The notes under the pieces are model-generated. The model worked only from the letters and a program-made list of their open reading frames with translations, did not search any database and was not told the DNA's origin. DNA of 64,000 nt. Source: Incurvaria masculella. Lineage: Eukaryota > Arthropoda > Insecta > Lepidoptera > Incurvariidae. Location of the stretch: the NCBI GenBank assembly GCA_946894095.1, contig OX335649.1, positions 16,386,001 through 16,450,000 on the forward strand. The letters run 5' to 3'. Positions 35,799 to 46,235 of the stretch are shown here, piece by piece. The translations under genes and the position numbers were made by a program. Numbering within the stretch: position 1 is the stretch's first letter; each line of letters starts with the position of its first letter.

Positions 35799-36348
35799 TT
35801 AAGGTGGCTCATCCCGCTCAACTCCCCATACAAACGGGAAAAGAAGATCACGCCCATATTTCTTGTCAGAGATCCCAAATGTTGCTCAAAATACCTTTTT
35901 TTGATCGAACTAGACGTCTGATGACCGTTGGCATTGTAAAATTGTGTTTGGTTTCTAAGTTATAAGGTCCGAAAGTTCGAATTTTTCGCTCGTTTTATAC
36001 AATAACTTTGGAGGTGGATTACGCAATGATAAAGTAAGAACATCTTAAAAAGATTAGTTATCAGACATAGCTTGTTTTATGAAAAATTATAATCAATTTA
36101 GTTTTTGTTAGATTTTTGACTACAGTGGTCGTGGTTTACTTTAAGCTATAAGTCGTATTGTAATTAAAATTTTCGTAAATCTCATCAAATCATACACTAT
36201 GCGCATTGTCTTTTTTGTGGACATGTTGCATCTTCCTCATCACGGAGCCTGACTTTTTCTTTGAAACAGAGAAGGTCCCAGAGCGCAACAGCATGGTTTT
36301 GTACCGTGCCCGCGAATGAGTTGGTCCCGCCGGGTTGGGCCACCTTAA
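35799..36348 (+). mobile_element. Family D 550-bp MITE, copy 2
   Basis: TTAAGGTGGCTCATCCCG at left, CGGGTTGGGCCACCTTAA at right. Same length and high similarity to 29753-30302. Confidence 0.85.
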
Positions 36349-36374
36349 CGAATATATCTGAGTAATATATGGCC

Positions 36375-36869
36375 TAATGTGGGCCTTCCCGCTCAACTCC
36401 TACACAAACGTGGATCATACGCATATTTGTTTCTTCAAAATTAGGTATATTCAAACAGCTTTATTTGATTGAATTAGATGTCTGATAACCATTGGCATTG
36501 TAAAATAGTGTTTGGTTTCTAAGTTATTAGGTGCGAAAGATCGATTTTTTCGCGCACACTTTTGGACGTGGATTACTCAACGATATAACAAAAACACCCA
36601 TCAGACCTAGATTTCATGGGCATTTATAATCAATTTGGTTGTTGTTTGACTTTTGGCTGCAGCGGTTCGTGATTTACTTTTAGCTAGTATAAGTCGTTTT
36701 GTAATAAACATTTTCGTAAATCTTACCAAACAATATGCGCATTGTTTGCTTTGTGGACATGTTGCATCCTCCTCAACACGGAGGCTGTCTTTTTCTTTGA
36801 AACAAACGTACGGTACAGTTTTGAAGCGTGCCCGCGAATGAGTTAGTCCCGTCGGGAAGGGCCACCTAA
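36375..36869 (+). mobile_element. Family D MITE, copy 3 (diverged)
   Basis: Begins TAATGTGGGCCTTCCCGCTC and ends CGGGAAGGGCCACCTAAA. It keeps internal phrases such as TTGTGGACATGTTGCATC and CCCGCGAATGAGTTAGTCCC. Only 26 bp separate it from copy 2, in the same orientation. Confidence 0.8.
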
Positions 36870-36971
36870 AGTGACAGTGCCTAAACTACCCCGCGAGAAA
36901 CAACCGTCTTGGGCCTAAGATCAAGCATGCAAGGTTGCACAGAATGTGACCTTAGATGAAAAAGGAATTTT

Positions 36972-37395
36972 CCATCTTTTTTTTTTTTAACCGACCCAAC
37001 ATGGATGGCTAATACCACACAACTACCGTTATGATACTAGCCCAATACACCACATTCCCGAAGGAATTAGGTGCCATGCCAGGACCTTCCCTTTATGAGC
37101 ACGGCTACATTGAACTGGATGAAAAAAAACACGGACAATTTTTCATTGCCGCTTCGACCATCTTTTCATCCAATGCGATGGTACCAACCCGGGCGGGCTT
37201 AAACTGTACCACCTAGTAGGGGAAGGGGACCTACAGTTTTACATGGATTCCGAACCATGGAGCAGCTCGCATTCGTGACGAAATGCACTTATCGAACTCG
37301 GAAAGAGAAAGACAGTGGTGCATGTCGGAATTGAACCATGGCCTCTGGTACGCTAGGCCAGTCCCGCGCCACTAGGCTACGAGCCACTAGGCATC
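36972..37395 (-). mobile_element. Full-length tRNA-derived SINE (family E)
   Basis: The best copy of a family with about ten further fragments in the window. On the minus strand it starts with a tRNA-like head: A box TAGCCTAGTGG (37369-37379), B box GGTTCAATTCC (37327-37337). A unique body follows (TTCGGAATCCATG, ACCCGGGCGGGCTT inverse phrases, CAGTTCAATGTAGCCG), then a T-rich plus-strand stretch equal to the A-tail (36979-36989). The RNA polymerase III promoter boxes are well preserved. Confidence 0.8.
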
Positions 37396-37738
37396 TAAAA
37401 ATGTGACTAGGCTGTTGTCATTTACAACAGAACGTTCGTCTGATTCGTCCTCTGCTTGCGTGAAAATCTTGATACCTATTCTGAGGATTCATTTAGAATG
37501 CTTGAGCTAAAAAAATATGTTTGTCAGTAGGAAAGATCCTCAAGGATATTTTTGCGTGTAGTTATGCGGCCTAAATTAGAACGAATCTTCCAGGGAAGGG
37601 AGTGACGCCTACAGCAACGTTACCTTGGCAACGCAAGGCGGGGCGGCGGCGACCCGGTAGTGGTGTGGGGAGGCGACACGGTCACATTGGAAACCAAAGC
37701 GCGCTGAATTCCACCAGCACGTCGTAGAATCACAGTAT
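37396..37738. promoter_or_regulatory. GC-rich patch with RFX X-box-like palindrome
   Basis: GTTACCTTGGCAAC at 37619-37632 fits the RFX X-box consensus (RTNRCC, spacer, RGYAAC) on both halves. GGCGGGGCGGCGGCG follows. No exon can be assigned. RFX factors control ciliary and other genes in animals; the link here is inference from the motif alone. Confidence 0.3.
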
Positions 37739-37739
37739 A

Positions 37740-38075
37740 AGTCAATAATGTTTTTATGTAACTGGACATGGATGGCTAATAAGTAATACTAGCTCATAAC
37801 GCCACATATGAACAGCTCGTGGTCTAGGGGCTAGAGGACTCGCCTTTCATGCGAGAGTTCTGCGTTCAAATCCTCGCCCCGGTCACGCACGACTTCGTGG
37901 TTCGTGTAAAATGTTAAGCCCGCCCGGGTTAATACCACCGCATTGGATCAAACTATGGTTGGAGCGGCAATGAAAAATTGTCCGTTATTTCCGTCTAGTT
38001 CAATTAAGTTGTGCTCATAAAGGGAAGGTCGTGGCATTAGAGTCCTAATTCTTTTGGGAATGCGGTCTGCGACGC
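37740..38075. mobile_element. SINE fragments with a second tRNA-like head
   Basis: Minus-strand SINE E tail at 37750-37805, then a plus-strand tRNA-like head with A box TGGTCTAGGGG (37820-37830) and B box GCGTTCAAATCC (37862-37873), then SINE E body in plus orientation (37915-38075). The head resembles tRNA-Glu in its D-arm, but the acceptor stem does not pair, so it is not called as a tRNA gene. Confidence 0.6.
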
Positions 38076-38239
38076 TAATTTTACGTGTCTCAAAACCGAG
38101 GACTACGTGTACTCGGAGGTCCAGTAAAGCATACGCGGCCTTAACCCTGGAACCATACCCTGGGATACAAATGTATTATGGTAGAAATCATCCTAACTTT
38201 TTAAACTTGCTCGGGATCATTTGGTGCGACCGTGTATTC

Positions 38240-38404
38240 TAAGGGCCAAGTGCACGAAAGGGCAAAAAATCTAAATCAATGTCAAAGTATGATCAAACGC
38301 GTCACTTTGTATGCACAGTATGGCAGGAACTCCATGCGGTTCACTAAAAGTGACGTGTTTGAACATTGATTAACTCAGCCGTCTCGTCGTGCAATCGGGC
38401 CTAA
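38240..38404 (+). mobile_element. Family C MITE, copy 4
   Basis: TAA-GGGCCAAGTGCACGAAAGG at left, GCAATCGGGCC-TAA at right, with the AACGCGTCACTTT and AAAAGTGACGTGTTT inner pair. Confidence 0.85.
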
Positions 38405-38495
38405 GAGGGGCGTGGGGCGCGTCTTTACGTCAATTGATCCCGAGCTCGCTAGCGTACGGGCATCACACTAACCACTTGGGTTACGCCAACACCCC
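38405..38495 (-). mobile_element. tRNA-like SINE head fragment
   Basis: The minus strand reads GGCGTAACCCAAGTGGTTAG (A-box region), then GAGCTCGGGATCAATTGACG (B-box region). It directly abuts the family C copy. Body and tail are not recognised. Confidence 0.5.
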
Positions 38496-38599
38496 GGGAT
38501 ACAGTTGTCGTAAGTTTTTTTTCTACGTTTCATAGTTCCAAAAGCTATATAAAACTATCATATTTTGGTGCCTTTTTTAAATTACATTTATGCATTTTA

Positions 38600-39808
38600 C
38601 TGCGTTGCCCAAGGAATAAAGACTCTGCCACCTTCAAGCCAGTAACATATCTAGAAATAAAGACCATAATAAACAATCTCAAACCTAAGCGGTCACAGGA
38701 CCTCTGGAATATCTCACCTCATTTACTAAAATCTATAGGTAATGGCATCCATTATGGAACCATTAAAAAATGTGGTTAATGAATGCATAAGAGAAGGTTC
38801 ATTTCCAGACTCCTTGAAGATAGCAAAGGTCATCCCTCTGTACAAAAAAGGTGCTCATTGTGACATTGCAAATTATCGTCCAGTATCACTTGTACCGATT
38901 TTCAGTAAGGTGTTTGAAAAAGTAATAGAGATGAGACTTAATAGTTTTCTATGCGAAAATAATCTATTAAATAGTAAGCAATATGATTTTCGTAAGGGTG
39001 TGTCTCCCAGTGATGCTAAAGCTGCTATGGTAAAATCAGTAATGACAGCTTTGGACGGATCCAAACATACCTATGGTATGTTTTGCGACCTATCCAAAGC
39101 TTTTGACTGTGTAAATCACAACATATTGATGATAAAATTAGATCATTATGGTATTAGAGGAAAGGAATTAGATCTGTTTAAATCATACTTTTGTAATAGG
39201 CAGCAGATTTGTTACGTGCAAGGTACAAAATCAAACACAGAACCCATCAGCATGGGAGTACCACAGGGGTCTATTTTGGGTCCTTTGCTCTTCCTCATCT
39301 ATGTTAATGATATTTCTGGTTGCATATCGAACAATGTAGAATTGGTGATGTTCGCTGATGATATTTCTCTTGTTTTAGATAATATAAATATGGATTTGTT
39401 GTGGGAGTCTCTTGTAACTACTATTGCTTCCCTACAGTCATAGTTTCAGAGTAATAATTTGCTGCTTAATGTTAACAAAACCAATTTAATGCACTTTGCT
39501 CCAGGAACAAATAGACGTATGTTAGATAATACAATGGTCAACGATATGTCCCTAAATATGGCAAATGAAATCAATTTCCTGGGCGTGATGTGAACGCTGC
39601 GAATTGTACCAAACACAGCCGAGCTAAAACTTCAAAAAGTTTTTTTCACAATAGTGTTCGATTTTACAACAAATTACCTGTAGAAATTAGAAATTTGCCT
39701 CTTAATAAATTTAAAAATAAAATAAAATTAGTGCTCCTTAATAAAGAGTATTACAATTTGAACGAGGCTCTCTATGATAAAACCCTCTTTAGTGATTTAA
39801 TATTCTAG
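38600..39808 (+). pseudogene. Reverse transcriptase pseudogene of a non-LTR element
   Basis: The longest open piece is 38742-39443. It shows the RT blocks in order: AKVIPLYKKG, ANYRPVSLVPIFSKVFEKVI, DLSKAFDCVNH with the first catalytic aspartate, GVPQGSILGPLLFLIYVNDI, and VMFADDISLV with the catalytic FADD (residues 204-207 of that piece). A frameshift at about 38740 separates an upstream segment (VTYLEIKTIINNLKPK, DLWNISPHLLKSIGN). A TAG at 39441 and a TGA just before 39590 interrupt it. The linker between FLGV and the C-terminal KSFFHNSVRFYNKLP segment is deleted. It is therefore inactive. Confidence 0.8.
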
Positions 39809-40335
39809 GACAAGTACATAATTGTACAATTTATTCAAATTTTATTTTGACATTGAAACTACAATGGTAGTATTTTGTATATATTATATTATATTGACTT
39901 GATACACTTTATCTGTATCAAAATTGACGAGGGCTCTGTACACCCGACATAGCTGTTAAGTTGACGAAGGCGTTTACACCCGAAATAAATACTCAATATG
40001 TATAATTATTAGGTTATTAAGTTAGTTAATTTATTTATTAATGAAGACTTTTCACATTGTAGGTTGTTGTTTCCTCGTAGTTCTTAGTTCTTTGCTTTAT
40101 ACCGTTGTACCAATGTAAGTTTGGCAGGAGCATTTAGGTATGAAATCATAATTGTGTTATATCATTTATGTGGACGAAAAAAAAGACAAAAAAAACATAA
40201 TTTATAGACCAGTGAAGTTTCTTTGCGGGTTCTTCTTTACTGGTTGATCGAATCCGCGGATCAATCAAATTGTGACATGACTTAGTGTAGTTATACTACC
40301 AGAAGTTGAATAAATAAATGAAATGAAATGAAATA
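38600..40335 (+). mobile_element. Decayed non-LTR retrotransposon (jockey/CR1-like)
   Basis: Contains the reverse transcriptase core in broken frames (38600-39581), the ORF2 C-terminus (39590-39808), an AT-rich 3' UTR, AATAAA and an (AAATG)n tail at 40316-40335. The 5' part, including any endonuclease, is absent. No target duplication could be assigned. Confidence 0.75.
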
Positions 40336-40459
40336 ATATGTTTTATTTGTGTTGCAATAGCGATATTTTATTGATCATCTTCATATTTAGCAAGTTTTAT
40401 TAACAATTTTGTTTTTTATCCTATGATAATTGGTTTACCTTCATCTCTTCTAGGTACGA

Positions 40460-41111
40460 AAGAATATAATAATGGTTGGCACACTCAAAGAGAACAAAAA
40501 AGATATCTCAAACATTTTTCAATGTTCGCATTTCACAGCGAACTTACGTTGCTCTCTTATGTGCTGTCTAATTTCAGCCAAGGATAAAATAAATAAACTC
40601 ATGATCCTTTTAACAATTCATTACAAACCAGATGAAGACCAAACCGTAAACCTCACCGAAATAATACGTTTTTACAAGAAAACAAAGGTTGCAGCTGACA
40701 CCTGCGACCAATTTTGTGAAATACATACAGCGTCTCGCGTAAGACTCGTTATCGGAGCATATGCGTATTTAACGGAATTATAAATATCGTCGGGATTCAT
40801 TCCTCGATACTGCTAAAATCATCTAGGGGCAATGGGAAACACGTTTTCAAAAAGGGATACAGATTTTTTAAGGCTTTTGCAATCGACCCCGTGAAATCAC
40901 ACCTTGAGCACAGCGTTTTACACAACGAACTTTGCCGAAGAATCTACAGCAAAGTATTAGATATGTCATTGGAAAGGAAAGGGCATATGACGCTCCAGTC
41001 TCTCTGGATGCTAAAATGGGTAGATGTCCCAGGAACAAGGACTGGAAATCGAAAAACCGATGCGCTATGTGCAAAACTTTTATTTGTAATGAGCACCAGA
41101 TTCAAGTTTGA
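40460..41111 (+). pseudogene. piggyBac transposase C-terminal remnant
   Basis: Three segments in three different frames resemble the end of piggyBac-type (DDE_Tnp_1_7) transposases. At 40472-40783: MVGTLKENKKDIS, then EIIRFYKKTKVAADTCDQFC, the conserved stretch with the late catalytic aspartate region. At about 40870-40980: FKAFAIDPVKSHLEHSV. At 41016-41111: GRCPRNKDWKSKNRCAMC then KTFICNEHQ, the cysteine-rich zinc-binding tail. At least two frameshifts and a missing N-terminal half make it a pseudogene. No TTAA-flanked termini were found nearby. It lies about 125 bp downstream of the non-LTR tail. Confidence 0.8.
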
Positions 41112-41619
41112 CCAAACTGTGCCAATTAATTATCGTCTAATGCTGCTTTAATTCAAAAGCATAGCGATTAAATAGGTTTACAGAAATGTCCAAGAATAAT
41201 TTGTAATAGCCTTTGAATTTTGTAAAGAATCTGTTTTACTTCATGCGGCACGCCTGTACGCAGGGGTACTGGCTATGTCCTTGCCAGTATGGAAACGGTT
41301 CTAGTGTTACTGCTCCAAATGGGGAAGAAAACTGCTTATTTATCACAACGGGTGACGTATAAGCGAGCTCACCTAAAATGTCTATGTTTTAATTAAATAA
41401 AACAGAATAGATTAGAAAATTGTATTTACTCATTCTTTGTAATTCAAATGACTAAATTTTCTCCATGTTATTCCGAAAATAAATTGTTCCTAATTATGCT
41501 AATCAAAAGAAGTCGTGGAAAATAAAATATCACAAAAACATAACCTGTAATATTTTGTTTCAAACTTCATGCTGGTCTTATAATACTTTATGTTTACGGA
41601 TGTACAGTGTTAAGTAAGG

Positions 41620-42044
41620 CTTACTTCTTTCCGACGTTTCGTCCACCACATCGCGGCGCGACCTCGAGGACCTCTGACGCGTCGTCCAGTCAGAAGTCAA
41701 CTAAAGGTCGTCGGCTGCGGAGATTGTAGCTGTGGGTAGGTTCAGCTACAGATGCGGGTAGTAACACAGCACTTCGTTGGGCGATGAAATTATCTGTGAT
41801 AATATTCAAGAATTCAAGAATAGGAAAGCACATCAAGGCAGTCAAAAACAATGAGTTTTACAAGTCGGCGATCTGTGAGCATGTCTTGAACAATGGAAGC
41901 AATCATTGGATTCGTTTCGACCAAGCTAAACCAATCGCTGTTGAAATTCTTCCCCATTCGAAAAAGTGGCCGCCATTATCCGAATGTTGCAAGGATCTGA
42001 ATATAAAAATGTTTGAACTTTCTTTGAATTATTTTGAGTTTTAA
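41620..42044 (+). pseudogene. Possible Penelope-like element endonuclease fragment
   Basis: The open frame 41784-42044 (86 codons) contains GKHIKAVKNNEFYKSAICEH and NHWIRFDQAKPIAVE, which resembles the distal part of the GIY-YIG endonuclease of Penelope-like retroelements (the SAxxEH motif followed by a hydrophobic IRFD segment). Upstream, CTTTCCGACGTTTCGTCCAC is of a kind I associate with Penelope element flanks. The reverse transcriptase and the GIY-YIG core are missing. A 50-bp stretch at 41949-42000 recurs inverted at 46469-46520, so this is repeated sequence. Confidence 0.45.
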
Positions 42045-42244
42045 ATTATCAAACCGCATCTCATGCAGTGCAGTTTCAAGAGTCGCTTTATGTCATATCT
42101 CTGAAACTTATAGTCCTAGATCGATCATGTTAGTATTCAAATAAAATTTCTCACCTAGGTCTAGTTTCCTGTAATATGTAGATGTTGCCATATCTTTCCG
42201 CCATATGCAAATATAATTGTCTTATATCTCTGGAAGCTCTCGAC

Positions 42245-42350
42245 TGAGGCCCGAATTGAACCCCCGGAACCGAGGAGGGTTGTGAAAATCAAGTGGCCGG
42301 ACGTTCGTTCAGCAGTCCGCCTCTAGCTGCGGGGCTACGATGGACACATT
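42245..42350 (-). mobile_element. tRNA-like SINE head fragment
   Basis: The minus strand reads CATCGTAGCCCCGCAGCTAG (A-box region) and GGGGGTTCAATTCGGGCC (B-box region). A long anticodon-arm region breaks tRNA folding, so it is a SINE head and not a tRNA gene. Confidence 0.5.
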
Positions 42351-42379
42351 ACCTGCACGTGCCGTTTTAGTTTCCGTGC

Positions 42380-42544
42380 TTAGCCCCGGTTGCACAAAGA
42401 GACGAGCGAGTTAATCAATGTTCAAACAAGTCACTTTTAGTGATCCGCATAGACTTCCTTCCATACTGTCCACACAGAGTGACGTGTTTGATCATACTTT
42501 GACGTTGATTTTGATTGTTTGTCCTTTCGTGCACTCGGCCCTTA
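42380..42544 (-). mobile_element. Family C MITE, copy 5
   Basis: TTA-GCCCCGGTTGCACAAAGAG at left, GTGCACTCGGCCC-TTA at right. It is separated from the SINE head by only 29 bp. Confidence 0.85.
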
Positions 42545-43184
42545 GAAATATTTCTCAATCTGGATCAGGAGGACGTAGCGTTTGATGCACAGTTATTATC
42601 CCTTGCAGAAATTTAAAACCTTACCTGTATTTAGGACTTCACACAAATTAATCGTATTTAAAAGGTAAAATACGTGTGGAGTGGTGGTGGTAATGGTGAT
42701 AAATTATTGAAAAACTAAAAGTAAATGGTATTTTTTATCGATGCAAAATGTTTCGTAACCTTACCGACATAACTAATATCAGCTGTATCCGTCTAGTCTG
42801 CACATTTTTTTTACTTTTTTGAACTTTCACATTTTATAATTGTATCGTTAGCAGAGTTCCTTTTTTAATTTTGAAATATCTAATCACGTCACTACTGCGA
42901 ACGCTCCTTTAACGAACTGTTCGTACGCATAACAGATGGCGCTATCGGTCACAACGGAGCCAAACCGCGGGTTTGGTATCGATTTTACCGCGCATCTCAG
43001 TATTTACATGAGCAAAAATAATGCGGCAGCCCTAAATATTTCTATCCAGCACAACACGATAAAAAAGCTCATAAATCGGGTTATTTAAAAACATTTGAAA
43101 TATTTGCAGAACAAATGAGAAGTCTAATAGATAATACTCTCGAATAATCCAAAAAGAGCCATCACTAATGTGTTAAAACTGGCA
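42545..43184. other. No gene recognised
   Basis: AT-rich sequence grading into more GC-rich sequence (42895-43010). It could be part of the upstream region of the candidate promoter that follows. Confidence 0.4.
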
Positions 43185-43618
43185 ACCCAGTCAGTCTCGG
43201 CTTGACCCCGCGCCGCGCCAGTGTCCGGACTCGGAGTCGGTCGGATTGGAGGATTGTGGAGGGAGAGCCGGCTGACGAGCTCGCCTGCGCCGCGACATCG
43301 TCTCGGGACACGATGGGCACATAAGTGTAGGTACCCTGAGTGTTCCCTCCATCTACTTGCACACCGCGTGCACCCGGGCTGCCATTACCTGCACCTCGCG
43401 CTCGCCAAGAATATCCTCTGCTGCGCCTCGAACGCTCGCTCGCTCGCGCTCGGTTCTACTTGCGTCGTATTTATAAACGCGCGCGGCAAGTGTTCATTCC
43501 GTGCCCCGGTGACCGTCTCTCGATTGATTCCCTTGTTCCTATCAAATTTAATAAAATTAGTGTCGAGTCCGGAAGGAGCTGGTTGGACGAGGATCATTGA
43601 TCGATCGGAGCAGGCGAT
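43185..43618 (+). promoter_or_regulatory. Candidate CaMKII promoter and 5' noncoding exon
   Basis: GC-rich block with no repeat-family match. TCAGT at 43191-43195 fits the arthropod initiator (A at 43193). The +28 position has AGTGT, a partial downstream promoter element. GCGAT|GTGAGC at 43614-43624 is a plausible splice donor. The coding exon of CaMKII begins with a clear acceptor at 49345 on the same strand, with no other gene between. Joining the two is inference. Open frames of 81-133 codons across the block on both strands look compositional. Confidence 0.35.
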
Positions 43619-44953
43619 GTGAGCTCGCAACGGCTGGCGATATATCGAGCGAACGGACTTCTATTTTAGTGACAAAAATAGTGACCGGTGTATTTTACTA
43701 TTTTTTTTACCAAGCGACACTGCGCTCCCGTTGCTTGCTGAGATGGTGGTCTTCTCGGGTGCTGGTTAGAAGCAAATTCTAATTGGATTATAATTGGGTC
43801 TTCTGGCCTTCTCGATAGGTTATAGATGCTTGGATTTTTTTTGAACTTGCGATAAATCCATAACAGGCTTCTAACAAATGTATGTAGTATAATCATATGA
43901 CTACAAATACAAGAGACACCCACGCACTATCACTGAGTTAGATGACTGAGCTACATTCAATAAGAATACGACACCCACTCAGATTCTATCAAATCTAACT
44001 CAACATAAGTATGCAGTATTAAAAACTTGTGCAACACTATTTTTTCGAGCTATTCATAAAAAATAAAAGGTAGTACTAGATAAAAAAGAAGTTCTGTGCT
44101 ATTTGAAAATTATCACTTGTATCATCCGTTGCAAAGTTTTTTTTTTCGTTTGCTGTTTTAGTATACGTCTGAATTTTAATATAATTATAACAATTAATTT
44201 ATTTTTACCTACACACACACGACACAATACATTTTAAATGACAGGAAATCAAGGCGTGAACAGTAAGACAGTTTTTAAGTATATTTAAAAGAAAGAAGAA
44301 AATAGTAATTACAAACATTTCGTGCACACTCTCTCAAACATACTTCTCTCAGTCACAATCACATCACAATCAAGTGTTGGCAAATGCATCGCATTGAACA
44401 GCCTCAGAACGGGTGCGCGTCGCAGTCTCGGCAAATAAGTGTGCTTTCCGTAATCGAGTGTAACCATCAGGCACCTTCAGTGCAAATATCGGCTCTATTA
44501 AGGCTAGAGAATCAACTTTCCCGATCAGACTTTTAAAATCAAACAGAAGATCTCCTCAGTTCAAATGTTTTGAAGCCCAGCATCCCAAGTAAAAATCTTT
44601 TTTGGTGCAAATATGAGTATTACCCGTTTATCTGACTGTATAAAAACTGCAAATACCCTTCTGAATTTTCTCCAGCATGAGAATATAGTGATCCTCATGT
44701 GCAGATCAGACAATTGCACCCGTTTCAAGCTTAAATCTAACCTGTACTGCCTAACCGACCTGTTCTAACATTGTACTTTAGTGGAATATTAATTCATGTT
44801 TAAAAAACACTTATTTATGTTTCATATCTAAGAGTACCTACCTACTTAGAACTACCAAAACATACAAGTATGAAGGTAGTGTGAAATCCAGTGTCAAAAT
44901 CGGTGTAATTAAAGACTGGCCGTTCAGCATCATTTCCTCACGACAGATCAGAA
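43619..44953. other. No gene recognised; possible CaMKII intron
   Basis: AT-rich sequence, no supported coding region or repeat copy. If the 43618 donor is real, this and the sequence up to 49345 form the 5' UTR intron. Confidence 0.4.
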
Positions 44954-45118
44954 TTAGCCCCGGTTGCATGATGAAACGGCTGAGTTTATCAATGTTCAAA
45001 CATGTCACTTTCAGTGAACCTTTTAGAGTTCCTTCCATACTGTCCACACAAAGTGACGTGTTTCATCATACTTTGACGTTGATTTTGATTTTTTGTTCTT
45101 TCGTGCACTCGGCCCTTA
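44954..45118 (-). mobile_element. Family C MITE, copy 6
   Basis: TTA-GCCCCGGTTGCATGATGAA at left, GTGCACTCGGCCC-TTA at right. The inner pair ACATGTCACTTT and AAAGTGACGTGTTT is kept. Confidence 0.85.
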
Positions 45119-45707
45119 GTGAACACATTTTTTAAGCTAGAAACAATGAAATGTATTTGGCTAATTTTTTAATATTTATTAATTCCTTTCGTAATCGTTA
45201 TTTAACAACTACAATAGGTCATTTCGATCATCATACCTACCTACTCACTGTCTTTCCTCTGATAAAAAGGTGGGTTGCGACACTGTGATCAGATCACATG
45301 CAACTTCTTTCTCATCTAATAATCTTTTGCAATGAGTATTCAAGTTCATACAAGGAAAATATAAATGTGTAACCTCCACAGGAAAATGCTGTGTAACATT
45401 CAAAGCATTTATCTCACTTGCGGAGTTGAGCCTTTTAACTTTATCAGCAATGTGTCCAGTTGAATACACAGATTATTCAAATACAAATTAGTAAAGTGCT
45501 ATCGTATTTACCTTTTTGACTGGAGCGTAGCGAAGGTCTCCCTTTTAAGAATGCTTAGTATGTCTATCCGGCTGTTCTCATCTTCAGGTCGCATTTCTCA
45601 AACGATTCACGTGAAATTTTGTAAGTAGGTTTGATATTTTTATAAAGTGGTTCGATAATTTAATAGAATTATTAGTCCAGTCAGTTTTTTAAAATGTTAA
45701 TTTTAAG
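45119..45707. other. No gene recognised
   Basis: AT-rich spacer with short open frames only. Confidence 0.45.
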
Positions 45708-46235
45708 TTTATTTTTTATGGAACCTGACATGGATGGCTTATACAACTACCGTTAAGATTAGCCCAATACACCACATTCCCGAAGGCATTAGGTGCCATG
45801 CCAATACCTTCCCTTTATGAGCTCGGCTACATTGAACTGGATGGAAAATACGGACAATTTTCATTGCCGCTTCGACCATCGTTTTTGAATGCGATGGCAC
45901 AAACCCAGGCGGGATAAACCTTACCACCTAGTAAGTAAGGAAAGTGACCTACAGTTTTACGTGTAATCGAAAACGGTCACCCATTTAGAACCCAACCGCG
46001 CTAAGACTTGCTTCACCCAGCTTATTGAACCGCAAGGCGTCACGCCAATGGGCTACCGATGGAATTACATAGGAACTAGATACCATTCCAGGAGCTTCCT
46101 AATCATTGCACTGCCACATTGTACTGGATGGCAAACACGGATAATGGTCATCGCCGCTTCGGCATTACTTCATTCACTCCGATGGTACCAACCTGGAAGG
46201 GATTAATCCTACAACCTAGTACCACAAATCCCTAA
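45708..46235 (-). mobile_element. Two SINE family E copies and a tRNA-like head
   Basis: SINE body at 45708-45955 (GACATGGATGGCTTATACAA, ATTGAACTGGATGGAAAATA), a head-like segment at 46015-46075 (minus strand GGTAGCCCATTGGCGTGACG, then GCGGTTCAATAAG), and a second partial body at 46080-46235 (GATGGTACCAACCTGG). Confidence 0.65.

Noticed and set aside
37815..37885. Possible tRNA-Glu gene
   Set aside because: A and B boxes are present, but the acceptor stem does not pair and SINE bodies flank it on both sides. Called a SINE head.
43165..43630. Open frames up to 133 codons over the candidate promoter block
   Set aside because: Several frames are open at once because of base composition; no recognised protein and no conserved motif.
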